DNA of 64,000 bases from Elmis aenea (lineage: Eukaryota; Arthropoda; Insecta; Coleoptera; Elmidae): the NCBI GenBank assembly GCA_947652605.1, contig OX393576.1, forward strand, positions 58,256,966-58,320,965. Reading direction: 5' to 3'. Position numbers and translations under genes: made by a program. The notes below the pieces were generated by a model. The model saw only the letters and a list, made by a program, of their open reading frames with translations, did not search any database and was not told where the DNA came from. Shown here piece by piece: positions 23,751 to 34,071 of this stretch (position 1 is the first letter of the stretch; each line of letters opens with the position of its first letter).

Positions 23751-25145
23751 TATAGATGACATAAATGAATAAAATTTCAGATTTTTTAAGGATATTTTGG
23801 GAACTGGGTACAATCCCCACACTTTTTAGTTAAGATTCCTACTAAACAAATGAAACTACACTACTTTCCTGATTTAACCATATTTTTATTTCTACGATTT
23901 CCAAGAACCTCAAAGATTTTTCAGATTGCCACACATATACCGAAGTTAAGCTACCAAGATTAAGGAATACGCTTAATGTTTTCTAAATTGTCATAAACCG
24001 TCATTCAAAATTGTTGTTGGACTAGCTTCAATTTCTCTCTACCTCCACCAGGTAAGAAATTAATAAACTAGATTCTTATTCTAAACCTAATAAAATCTCA
24101 AATGAAAGATAAGGAATAGGACAGTGCGGATTTTTTTATCACAGACTACTAGCTTTTTTAATTTTTTAATTAATTCAGCTTGGACCTTGTCTCAACTAAA
24201 AAGTACGTCCTAAAATAACTCATAGATCGGACGGCAGTGTTACATTTTTCCTAAATTACTTCCTTTTAGCTGCAAAATACATTCGAGTCTTGCACAAATT
24301 CCTTCATTTAATAAAACTGCTCAAAAATTTGAAATACTTCTCGTTTTTACGGTTGCCATGCGTAAATGGTGTGGGTCAGTCAGTTCCGATCTCGTTATCT
24401 CGCCCCAGCTCGTATGTTAAGGTCAATAGCTTTGACCCTCGCGCATTATCCGAGATATGAATTTTTTAAACAACTCTTAAGGAATATTGGATTATCAGAA
24501 TTATTTATTAAAGGCTTTTAATCATATTTTATTCGATTTTGTTTGAACTCTTAGCTAAATTAAAAGATTTTCTTCAATATTAAATGGAAAACGATGTTCA
24601 GGGACTCGATAACATCAAGATGATACTGAACGTCAAGCTCTGAGCCCATATGAAGTTAGTTACGACATACTGGTTAATATAATTGTATATAAATGTAGTC
24701 CTTTATATCCCTGCATTCGTAAATTCAAGATGCTTGTGTTTTGCGTTATAAAAAAGAATAACAGCGAATCTTAAAGGCTTTTATTATATTAAAGGAGTTA
24801 AAAATGCAATATGAATAATAATAAATAAATGTTCATAATGTTTAAGTGAAAACTCTTTGTAAATACAAATACTTGAAAATAGCTTGCATTGCATAGCGAT
24901 TTTTTGCAAAATATTGTGATATTACATTAACGCTTACTACCACCAAAACTTTATTTTTAATGTATAAGATAATAAGTTAATAAAATACAATTATCAAGTC
25001 CTTAATCGGTAAAAAAAAAGTTTTTTGGAGATTAACAATTTAAAAATATCTTTCCTTATTCAACTGATCTCCGAATTGATAGTTTTTTATAGGTTTATCG
25101 TTTACTTATCATTCAAACGGTACCTATAACAAAATTAAAAAGTAT
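23751..25145. other. AT-rich intergenic DNA, no gene recognised
   Basis: No recognisable coding or repeat structure. A somewhat GC-richer stretch is at 24345-24455. Confidence 0.45.
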
Positions 25146-25150
25146 TTATA

Positions 25151-25310
25151 GGTCTGTTCCAACATGCAGTTTAAAACCGATTCATGTATCAGGATTCTGC
25201 GCAGTATCGATATCGCGTGCGATTGATTATAGGCTTTATTGGTATGCGATATTGATACTGCGCAGAATCCTGATACAAGAATCGGTTTTAAATTGCTGTT
25301 GGAACAGACC
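25151..25310. mobile_element. 160-bp near-perfect palindromic MITE, TTATA duplication
   Basis: The ends GGTCTGTTCCAAC and GTTGGAACAGACC are inverted and continue into mirrored 'aaaccgatt', 'tatcaggattctgcgcagta' and 'tcgatatcgc'. It is flanked by the 5-bp repeat TTATA (25146-25150 and 25311-25315). It folds into one hairpin and codes for nothing. The superfamily is unclear. Confidence 0.85.
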
Positions 25311-25357
25311 TTATATAAGGATAGTTTACAGAGAGGGGCCACTATTGAGATCTCGAA

Positions 25358-25895
25358 AACGGTATTTTTATTATTATTTCCGCAGAGGTGGTCCCCTTTC
25401 GGGTTCCTGTACTGCGACCTTTTGGTCTATTGTACCCTCTGGTGATGCTCCCTTAAAGGAGTCCTGTGTTTTTTAAAACCTCCAGGATTTTTTTTAAGGG
25501 TGTTTTTCTTAACTCTTCTTGGTTGGCTTTTTCCAGCCCTAGAAATGTACGCCGATAGGGTGTGAATCCTTCACACTGGCATATTATGTTTAGAGGAGTT
25601 TCTTCTTCTTCACCACATCCTCTGCATATGTCGGTCTTTGAGAGCCTTATTATGTAGGTGTTTGTTTAGCCCAGTGTCCTGTGGTTGCTCTGATGTCTGC
25701 TCTGCTCATCCTGAGCATTTCTTCTGTCTTTTCTTTTGAGACCATTGACAGGATAGCCTTAGAATGGGCTTGTCCTGCAACTTTTTACCAGTGAGCATTA
25801 TGCCTTTGTATTAATATGTCATTAAAACACCGCTTAACTGTTCCATAGGATGTACCAACTGCGTGTTCTGGTACGAAGGAAGATGTCTCGCGGCC
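25358..25895 (-). pseudogene. C-terminal part of an RNase-H-type LINE ORF2
   Basis: On the minus strand, 'GQAHSKAILSMVSKEKTEEM' and 'MSRADIRATTGHW' (about 25790-25660) correspond to the end of the RNase H region. 'CRGCGEEEETPLNIICQC' follows, a Cys/His-like motif usual after RNase H in I/Loa/R1-type LINEs. Then comes 'FTPYRRTFLG'-like sequence and 'KKILEVLKNTGLL*'. Frames shift near 25670 and elsewhere, so it is dead. The reverse transcriptase is not present. Confidence 0.8.
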
Positions 25896-25960
25896 AATTT
25901 TGGCAGAGACGTATTCAGAAATGCTTTAATATTTTTAAAAATTTCCATAGCACGCAAGAC

Positions 25961-26418
25961 CAGGGTTTCCCAAACTATGTTCCGCGGAAAGTTAATAGGT
26001 GTACCGTGAAATCCTGGAACGGTTTTATACGGAATTGTATATATTATAGAGAAATGATAAAATAACCAAACTTAGTGATATTCCCGGTGCGCATGAAAGA
26101 GATAGCGTATATTTCTATTGTTCGGCTGCCCGATCCCGACCGAAGCGACGACCAACTGTCGGACAGTTGCCAAAATTGTGAAGCAGGTTGGTCGTGCTAA
26201 TAAATATTGTTCACAAATCTAATCAAAAAACAGCTTTAAAATACGTTTTAAGTGTTCCGCATACGTAATTACTAAATAAATAATGAATATTTTGTCTAAT
26301 TTGTTTTGAATTTAATAGATTATGTGTTATTATCTACCCCACAAAATAAACAAGGTGTTCCGTAAAAACTTCAGGATTTACGAAGGGTTCCGTTGCAGGA
26401 AAAGTTTGGGAAACCCTG
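25961..26418. mobile_element. hAT MITE (CAGGGTTTCCCAAAC ends)
   Basis: CAGGGTTTCCCAAACT occurs at both ends in opposite orientation. The flanking 8-mers are CGCAAGAC (25953-25960) and CGCTAGAT (26419-26426), six of eight matching. Removing the element rejoins the host repeat phrase 'catagcacgctagataat'. It is 458 bp and non-coding. Confidence 0.88.
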
Positions 26419-27059
26419 CGCTAGATAATCAACAAAAATCAAAATGGGAATTTTTTTTATTGTTAATAACTCGGTTATACTTGATGGTACAAAAGTATTT
26501 TTAGGGAAAAATTGTAGGTAGATGTTTTTACGCATGGTAAAATAAAAACATTCATTTATTTCAATATTGTTGAAATTCTTAGATGATTTATAAATTTTTA
26601 TTAAATAAAAAACCATAGGTGGCTAGGATCTCATAAAAAAACAATTTTCCCCTCTTTTAATTAATATGCGGTTTAACGTATTGAGTTTGTTATTTAGGCT
26701 CAGTACAAATGGAATTCATTAAAAAAAAATCCCTATGAAGCTATAGATCGCCATGAATTTCAACAATATTAAAAGAAATTAACGTGTTCATCTTACAGTA
26801 CGTAAAAAAATCTACAACTTTTTCCCAAAAATATTGTTGTACCATCAAGTATAACCAAGTGATTACCAATTTTAAAAAAATGCCCCCTTTTTGTTTATTA
26901 TCTAGCGAGCCATGGCCTTTCTGAAAACATTAAAGCATCACTGAATATGTCTCAGAAAGGGAAACAATTTGTCCAATTTAAACTTCTTTGTAGCTCTTAC
27001 CGTTTACGAGATCCCAATAGGGGCCCTTCTAGGTGGACCACCCTGTATATACAGCGATT

Positions 27060-27432
27060 TTTTCATACAGCTGGCTGCCGTCTTAGCATCCTTATTGCCA
27101 ATCCTTTTCATTATTAGTTAAGTTCCTTTTATTATTTTTAGCCAATCTACCCATGTTTTTTTCGGTCTTTCCCTTTTTCTTCCTCTAGTTAGAATCCATG
27201 TCCGTGTTTGATAGCATTCTGGATGACCGTACTAGATCAGTTGTTCTTCAATTATATCGGTCATGCTCTTTACCGCATTTACCCTTTGCCTTATGACCTC
27301 GTTTTTTACTTTATCCAGAATCGCTAATTGACAAGACCTTCTCCAGAAGTTTATTTCCATTGTTCGTATTTTCTCATCTGGAAACTTAAACAAAGTCCAC
27401 CCCTCAGCTCCGTATATACCACAGCTTTGTAC
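27060..27432 (-). pseudogene. C-terminal fragment of an RTE-like LINE reverse transcriptase
   Basis: The minus strand reads 'CGIYGAEGWTLFKFPDEKIR' followed by 'MEINFWRRSCQLAILDKVKN', 'EVIRQRVNAVKSMTDIIEEQ', a stop, then 'YGHPECYQTRTWILTRGRKR' and 'ERPKKTWVDW'. This is the thumb and tail of an RTE-type endonuclease-reverse transcriptase (family motifs 'YGxExW', 'FLRR', 'RWYGH', 'GRPRxxW'). The Trp before YGH is replaced by a stop. It abuts the right end of the element at 27045. Confidence 0.85.
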
Positions 27433-27960
27433 TAAATATTAAAATATATGGCTTTTCGTAACAAGCATTTAAAAATTTAACTATTTAACGAAAACAATAA
27501 CACTAAAAAAAATTTTTATCCCTTCAAATGTTTTTAATCGACGTTAGCATCGCTTTGCATAATATGACACCCGGTATTAATAATGCTAACAATTTTCCAT
27601 AAATCCTATACACGCAAATACAGAATGCAGCGGGCTCTAATCAACTTAAAATTAATTAATGACTTCCAACGCCTTCTAACGTGGACGTATCACATACTAG
27701 CAACTGCGGATAACTCTTATCAAAGCTGGGCACTATATTAAATTACCTAATACAAATTGTAGTTTGCATAAAATTAAGTGCTAACCTAGCGCCAACCTAT
27801 TTTAAGTGCACTGCATTCATTATACTTTCAACACTTTGTAGATTACAAACACTTTCATGTTTGCTTTGACTTTGAGTTAGAGCAAACAGTCTTCTTAGGT
27901 ACAAAAAAACTTTTATTATTAATATTAAGGCAAATTATACACACTGTCACAAATTGGGGG
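27433..27960. other. AT-rich intergenic DNA, no gene recognised
   Basis: No recognisable feature between the RTE tail and the next LINE fragment. Confidence 0.45.
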
Positions 27961-28765
27961 TAGCTGATCTTATCTTGGTACGAAGAACTGCATCACAAAC
28001 GAAAACATATCCCCCAAAAACAATACACAGATAACGAAATAAAAGCTGGAGTGGAACAGGATAGTGTCTTGTTTCCAGGACTATCTAATCTTCCCTTGTG
28101 ACCTCCCAACTGGAAAACAATACAATAGCTACTTTTGCTGTCGATATTGCCATCCTAGCTGTCGGAAAAAACACCGAAGAAACAGCAAACAAGCTACAAG
28201 CAGCCATCAATAAATTTCAAAGCTGGACAAAAACGTGCAGAATAAAACTTAACGAAACTAAGTCAGTATAGACTTCACCAACAAACGGATAGAACACACT
28301 CCATCAATGGTCAAATAATACCATACACAAACACAGCCAAATACCTTGACTTTGACACTTCACACTAAACATCGTTGGAGAACTAGTGTCAGAAAGAAAA
28401 GAGTTGAGCAAGGTATCATATATCAAAAAATGTATTGGCTATTATGAAGAAACTCCGCTCTGTCAGTACATAATAAGTATCTACTACACAGGCATAATAT
28501 ATTAAAACCAGTGTGGATGTATGTGGTTGTACCAAAAACAGCAGCATTAAAATATTCCAAACTTTTCAAATCAAGGTATTAAGGAACATCTTAGATGCAC
28601 CCTGGTACATTAGAAATTATTATATCCATAGGGACCTTAGAGAGGAGTTTGTGGACGGAGAAAATCAGAAATTTGCGAGCAGTCACGAAGAAAGACAACA
28701 TGTTAATATCGAGGCTATCCAGCTACTCGATAAGACGAACACACTAAAAAGACTTTAAGAGTAAA
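27961..28765 (+). pseudogene. Jockey-like LINE ORF2 fragment, heavily decayed
   Basis: Matches to the LINE at 63-64 kb are collinear. 'EIKAGVEQDSVL' is a degraded AGVPQGSVLGP near 28040, and 'ATFAVDIAIL' near 28128 is the catalytic FADD with the first Asp changed to Val. 'NKFQSWTKTCRIKLNETKS' is near 28210. The thumb at 28513-28758 has 'VCGCTKNSSIKIFQTFQIKV', 'APWYIRN' and 'LHRDL'-like residues. Multiple stops and frameshifts are present, so no enzyme can be made. The C-terminus falls 30 bp before a hAT insertion. Confidence 0.88.
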
Positions 28766-28795
28766 AAAAACGTTGTGTTGGTGTGACATTGATAG

Positions 28796-29181
28796 CAGGG
28801 GTTTGGAGCGGAGCTCGGAGCTGGAGCACGGAGCAGTGGAGCAATGGATTTTTGCCCGGAGCAAATAATTTTGATTGCTCCACTGCTCCAGTTTATTATG
28901 TAAAATTTAAAAAAAAAACGACTTTTTTTCCTTTTTTTCAACGTTTAAAGATCAACAATTTGTTTTTTCAAAAATTTATTTGACTTCGCTTGTTTGTTAG
29001 GGCCAAATATTGTTATTTTTGACCTACATATGCGATAAAATTAAAACTTTTTTGATCAAAAAACTTTTTTTTTTAAATGTTAACAATGTTTGGAGCATGG
29101 AGCGGAGCTGGAGCAGGCATTTTGATGCCGGAGCGGAGCTGGAGCGGAGCAATTAAAAAATTGGACTGCTCCAAACCCCTG
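28796..29181. mobile_element. hAT MITE with GGAGC sub-terminal repeats
   Basis: The ends CAGGGGTTTGGAGC are inverted and the perfect 8-bp duplication ATTGATAG flanks them (28788-28795 and 29182-29189). Both sub-terminal regions are packed with GGAGC, GGAGCT and TGGAGC units, possibly transposase-binding sites by analogy with other hAT elements. It is 386 bp and non-coding. Confidence 0.95.
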
Positions 29182-29336
29182 ATTGATAGAGTAAAAAAAG
29201 CTAAGTCAGTGCTTGTAGTGCACAATAATAGAGTGCCCAAAATGTAAAATCAGCTAGGAGACGTCAATTGGCGACTTCTAGATCTTAACTTTTTGATTAC
29301 ACTGAAAAAAGATCCAAGTTGCTAATTAGTCTAAGA

Positions 29337-30759
29337 CAGGCATGTGCAACTTCGACAACACCGTAGGCCGAATAGCGAATTTGAAGTTTATCCGCGGGTC
29401 GAACCTTTTTTAAGAAGAAAGTAAACCCATCTTTATTTGTGTTTTTTACTTCATTGAAATAGTAATTACTAGAAAACAGTTATGAAACAGGTAAAACGCT
29501 AAACAATTTTCAGTAGATCACTGCAAAAATTTCAAAGTTTGCTAAAGTAAAGTATTTTTTACTTTTTTTGTTGTATCTTTCACGAACGCTACTTAAAAAA
29601 GTCAATTTTTGCGGTTGAGTTGGCTATGAAACCGTCTGGGATAAAATCAAAACTATCTTATTTACCGATGCGTGCATTATTTGCCAGTAAAATATCGCAA
29701 AGTTTTTGAAAATACGTTTAGTAGTTCCGGAGAAAAACACAAAAATACGAGATTCTTGTGAAAGCGCCTCGGTTCACAAAAAATTCAATTACTTCCTTGT
29801 TTTCTATCCGACATTTTTCTTTTTGATCTGGAATTTTTTTGTTTTTAGTATCCATTACAGCCCAGCCGCCAGAAAATGATGCTTGAAAATAGTAAATTTT
29901 GCAGTTGCGTTGATTATGGAACCGAGCGGGAAAAATTTTTGACGCGCGCATCCTTTGGGAGTAAAGGCTCCCTCTGACAGACGTGTTATACCGCTCGGTA
30001 CGATTCGGCACAACACAATCGGTATGGATTATCATTGCTAAACAGGTATATCGCGCTCATCGGTATACCGAACACCGAGCTTGGTGGCTGGTTGGTAAAA
30101 CAACCTAACTTGTAATCAGGAGGTCTTGGGTTCGATTCCCAGGGCCGACTGTCATTGTAGAGGCTTCAGGTGGTTTCCTCTATGGTTAAGGCAAATGCTG
30201 TGACAGTACTTTCACCTATCCTTACTCATCCACATCCCTACCCATTATTCTTGTACCTCTAACGACTGAAGAGGGGGTCAACCCCCATATAGCAGTCTCC
30301 GCGCGAGCGGAAAAAAACACGTGGCCTTTGACCTATACCGAACTTGGTGTGGGCTCGTCCATATACCGCAATGTTATTAAGATTTCGTAACGCCTCTGTC
30401 TGAGGAAGCCTTTAAACGGTGCAAAGTTTTTAGAAATAGGTCTAACGGTCTCGGATATAAACGCGAAAAACGAGACCATTGTACAAGCTGTTTTTCCTTG
30501 GATTTATTTCGCGAATTTAATGGGTAGCTTGCGACTACCACAAAAAGCCGATCGCGGCAACAAACTAGTTGGCCAGTCCTGCTAAAAAACATATAAAAAA
30601 TAAGTATATCCGCATTTTATGGTATTCATAAAAAATAAAACATTAAAAACGTAAATAAAAACACTTTTAGGCCTTAGGTGGCTGCCGGTCCGGATTAAGT
30701 GAAATTTGGAAAAGTCCTCGCGGGCCGGATTAAATCATGCCATAGGTTGCACATGCCTA
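29337..30759. mobile_element. hAT-type element (C/TAGGCATGTGCAAC ends) containing a SINE
   Basis: The left end CAGGCATGTGCAAC and the right end TAGGCATGTGCAAC (inverted) are flanked by GTCTAAGA (29329-29336) and GTCTAAGG (30760-30767), seven of eight matching. Interior sequence is shared with 8690-9345, and a SINE is inserted at 30074-30333. 'gggccgg' and 'gcgggtcg' blocks lie just inside the ends. No transposase frame. Confidence 0.88.
30074..30333 (+). mobile_element. tRNA-derived SINE with perfect A/B boxes
   Basis: The head contains a polymerase III A-box-like TGGCTGGTTGG (30085-30095) and a perfect B box GGTTCGATTCC (30129-30139). The middle folds like an anticodon arm, with loop CTTGTAA giving anticodon TGT (threonine-like). 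A non-tRNA body follows ('ggcttcaggtggtttcctc', 'ggcaaatgctgtgacagta') ending in a GC-rich piece ('gggggtcaaccccc', 'ccgcgcgagcgg'). The 10-bp direct repeat TATACCGAAC at 30064-30073 and 30334-30343 is a good target duplication for LINE-assisted insertion. Confidence 0.85.
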
Positions 30760-30767
30760 GTCTAAGG

Positions 30768-31574
30768 CCCAATCGTAACATTATTTAAATTTCTTAAAAA
30801 TTATATTGGGCCTTAATTTCCAATATTCTTTATTTGCTTCGAGTTATATTTGCCCTTAAATTGCCAAAATCGAAAAATATGTTTCGTAAAAATAACAAAT
30901 TAACGACTGTAAAGCTCAGGAACAACTATAAAAAAATTTATATCTTTTAAATAAAATCGTTAGGTTGTGAGTGCTAAATGTTCTCCACCCCTTTTTTAAA
31001 AAGAGATTAGGAAAGTTAGGTTTCTTTACAAAATATCCAAACATCCACAAACTTCTTGCAAGACCGTAGCGTACAATTACGGTAAAATTTTGAGCTAACG
31101 GTTTTTAATAATTATTAATTATTCAAAAAAAAATTTGTTTTGGCATCTATGGGTTACATATGAAAGAAATTAATAATCTGGTAATTGAAAAACCCATTAT
31201 TAATCAGATTACGACTGTTAAAACAAAGTTTTTACAGCGTAAAACGCAATAATTTCAAATAGTATGGAACACCAGCACACCATAAATTAAACACGATAAA
31301 ATTGCCTCGCGCAAAGAAATTATTAATAACGAAATGGAACAAATCCAAACGAATGATCGCACCACCCTTTATCGCAAAATTAAATTTTGCTCTTGGGTAA
31401 ATTTGCATTGAAATTTCCCGATTCATTACATCAGCCATTAAGGATACATGTCAATGAAAGAAAAGAAGATTAATATATTCGCATAGAATAACACGCACAC
31501 AGGACGGAGCGAGAATGTAAGAAGGGACAGAAAGAAACAGCGCAAACTAGTTGACAATTAAGCAGTTTTTCACG
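30768..31574. other. AT-rich intergenic DNA, no gene recognised
   Basis: No coding or repeat structure recognised; the small minus frame at 31232-31438 has no known motif. Confidence 0.45.
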
Positions 31575-31657
31575 AAGATGGTGCAGCCTGAGCTATACTG
31601 ATAAGAGCACGCCCTCACTGCGGAAGTTAAGTCACACTTGGGACTTATAGCCATCTT
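31575..31657 (+). ncRNA. Possible decayed 5S rRNA-like or structured RNA remnant
   Basis: The 83-nt block is closed by a perfect 7-bp stem (AAGATGG with CCATCTT). It contains 'ctcactgcggaagttaag' and 'cacttggg', which resemble the 5S rRNA internal promoter region ('ATCACCGAAGTTAAG' and 'TACTTGGATGGG'), with about 15 nt missing between them. It lacks a tRNA B box. It might instead be the head of a 5S-derived SINE or chance similarity. Low confidence. Confidence 0.25.
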
Positions 31658-31930
31658 TACATATTTCCTAATTTATATTAGGGCTTAAACTTTTATGATG
31701 CCTGCATAAAATGAGATTCATTATACTGACACACCGTTCACGTGCTCCGCAAGAACCGCTTGTTGACGCAGTCTTAAACGATCCAGGTTTAACCAAGAAC
31801 GATTTTTGGTTAAAAAGGAAACATTTGAACGCAATTTATTTATTTAAACTTTTTTTTTTTCTCTATTTTGACTTTGTTTTTATGTATTAGCATATATTTA
31901 AAAGAAAAAACACATTTTAAGACTAAAGCT
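31658..31930. other. Short AT-rich spacer, nothing recognised
   Basis: A non-coding spacer leading into the mariner fold-back element. Confidence 0.4.
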
Positions 31931-31934
31931 TATA

Positions 31935-34071
31935 CAGGGTCCGGCAAAATGATCTCCCACATTTTAATCTTTAATAAAAACGCCATTGTAAATGCTATTT
32001 AGATTTTATTTTTATTAACTGAAAATGTATGCTATGCCATTTGTTTTTATTAAGTTTTAAAAATTACAGAGTCCAAATGGCGACCATTTTTTTCGATATA
32101 CATTCGAAGCTGATTTCTGAAAGTTGCCATCACTCGAGCAGTAATTTGAGGCGATATTCCTGTAATTATCGTCAATGGTTCGGGGATGGTGTTGAAAAAC
32201 CTTCGCTTTCAGGTAGCCCCAAAGGAAAAAGTCGCATGGGGCAAGATCGGGTGAACGCGCAGGCCACCCAACGTCTCCACGTAACGAGATTACGTGTCCA
32301 GCAGCTGGATTCTGTAACTTTGGATTTAACGGAAATGCAAGTTCATTACTACCTTGTTAATATGACCCACTTTTACGAAAAGCGATGCTCTAACCCACCG
32401 GTGGTAACTCACGGCGGGTTTACCCAAGTTAAAACCTGTATCTACTATTTTAGGAAAGTTAGTATAGAAAATCCTACTGCGCACGTTCACAACTGAAATA
32501 TGCTTAACGCGTATTTGTTTAAAAATTACCGCCATGTAACTTTGTACACTCTGTCTTACATTAAAGAATTTATGGTAGTTTTGATGCGTTTTGTTCCTAT
32601 TTTTATATTACACAACGATTTTGTTAAGTTTCTTATTTTATAGTTTGTTTACTGAATTAATTTTGTTTCAATGGTCGTCAGCACTTTGGGTGGGTATTTT
32701 TTAAATTCGGCCAGTGATGTGGTAAAGTAATTCTATTTTGTTTAGTTTATTTCATTTATTTATTGCACTATGTACGTTACAAACAAATATACCATGTTAT
32801 TTATATATTAAACTGGACTGTGAAATTAAAATTGGCGAATAATACACAAAGATATGACAAAACTTAATTTTGATATAATTTTGTGCATCTCGCAAGTTAC
32901 GTTTGCATATTTCTTAATGTTGCGTTTATTCTTTTCTTCGTTCCACCATAAAATATATGTTAGATGGGCCATCATTCTGAAAGAATGTAAAAATACCAAT
33001 ATACTGTCATGCGAATAATATACATTACTAGTTTACATGAGGTATTTATTTACTTGTTCAATGAACACAATATAATATTACGGATTTAAAAATGTAACAA
33101 AATTAATATCAATTTGTAAAATAAAAGATTTACTGTACTTACCAAAGCGCTATTTCGTCGCTTCGTTCCTAAATTTACTTATATCCAACACATTTAATTA
33201 TTGTTAAAAATAATTTCTTTTTTAATTCAACACAAATACAACACTCCAAAAATTTACTTAAATATAACATTTCACCCCCAATCATTAAATGTTATTGAGT
33301 ATTGAGTAAACAAGTCGAAATGACAGGGTTTTAGCCTTAAACGCGGCTGTCGAGCCGGTTTCACGCGAATTACGTCTAGCGTTTACGGTTAGGGTTCAGC
33401 CTTGGTCCTCAGAAGAAACGGAATATCAACTACCCGAATTGGGAAGTCACCACTAACGCGTGGTGTTTGCGCTGGTGTTTAAAAGTTACGGAATAAGGGG
33501 GCTGGAAACATTTCCCTTAAAACGTCCATTGTCCTTCTTGCCGTATGAGCCGTAGCTCCATCCTGTTGAAACCATACATCCAAAACTTAGAGAACTTGAA
33601 CATCCGGATGTATGGTTTCAACAGGTTGGAGCTACGGCTCATACGGCAAGAAGGACAATGGACGTTTTAAGGGAAATGTTTCCAGGACACGTATCTCGTT
33701 ACGTGGAGACGTTGGGTGGCCTGCGCGTTCGCCCGATCTTGCCCTATGCGACTTTTTCCTTTGGATCTACCTGAAAGCGAAGGTTTTTCAACACCATCCC
33801 CGAAACATTGACCAATTGAAAGCAGCAATACGCCAAGAAATTACAGGAATATCGCCTCAAATTACTGCTCGAGTGATGGAAACTTTCAGAAATCAGCTTC
33901 GAATGTATATCGAAAAAAATGGTCGCCATTTGGACTCTGTAATTTTTAAAACTTAATAAAAACAAATGGCATAGCATACATTTTCAGTTAATAAAAATAA
34001 AATCTAAATAGCATTTACAATGGCGTTTTTATTAAAGATTAAAATGTGGGAGATCATTTTGCCGGACCCTG
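31935..34071. mobile_element. Fold-back Tc1/mariner-type element with transposase ends in both arms
   Basis: The ends TA|CAGGGTCCGGCAAAATG and the inverse CATTTTGCCGGACCCTG|TA bound 2137 bp. The first 375 bp (31935-32308) are the inverted copy of the last 380 bp (33692-34071), and both encode the same transposase C-terminus, on the minus strand at the left and the plus strand at the right. Inside the right arm is a second inverted repeat, 33504-33581 against 33605-33685. Central DNA (32310-33500) is unrelated to a transposase and partly GC-richer. It cannot mobilise itself. Confidence 0.92.
33604..33956 (+). pseudogene. Tc1/mariner transposase C-terminal third (right arm)
   Basis: The frame at 33612-33956 contains 'GWPARSPDLALCDFFLW', the third catalytic aspartate block of mariner-like transposases (SPDL..C/SDFFLW). 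It is followed by 'YLKAKVFQHHPRNIDQLKAA', 'RVMETFRNQLRMYI' and the C-terminus 'GRHLDSVIFKT*'. Just upstream in another frame is 'WFQQVGATAHTARRTMDVL', where the usual DGATAH second catalytic Asp is Val. A frameshift separates the two near 33690. The N-terminal DNA-binding domain and first Asp are missing. The left arm repeats the same region in reverse at 32029-32308. Confidence 0.9.

Larger units (their letters stand above)
25329..27045. mobile_element. Second copy of the GGTGGTCCAC element, carrying LINE and hAT insertions
   Basis: The right end reads 'ctaggtggaccaccctg|ta' at 27045, with 'gtagctcttaccgtttacgagatcccaatag' inside it. The left end TA|CAGAGAGGGGCCACTATTGAG is decayed. Internal matches to the 11874 copy include 'taactcggttatac' (26467-26480), 'catcaagtataacc' and 'gagccatgg'. 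A LINE tail (25358-25895) and a hAT MITE (25961-26418) interrupt the left arm. Confidence 0.7.

Noticed and set aside
30078..30150. A tRNA-Thr gene
   Set aside because: The acceptor stem does not close, the body continues into a repeat with target duplications, and a second copy exists at 8285-8400; it is a SINE.
32029..32496. A 155-codon plus-strand gene
   Set aside because: Its first two thirds are the antisense of the mariner transposase end in the left arm of a fold-back; a shadow frame.
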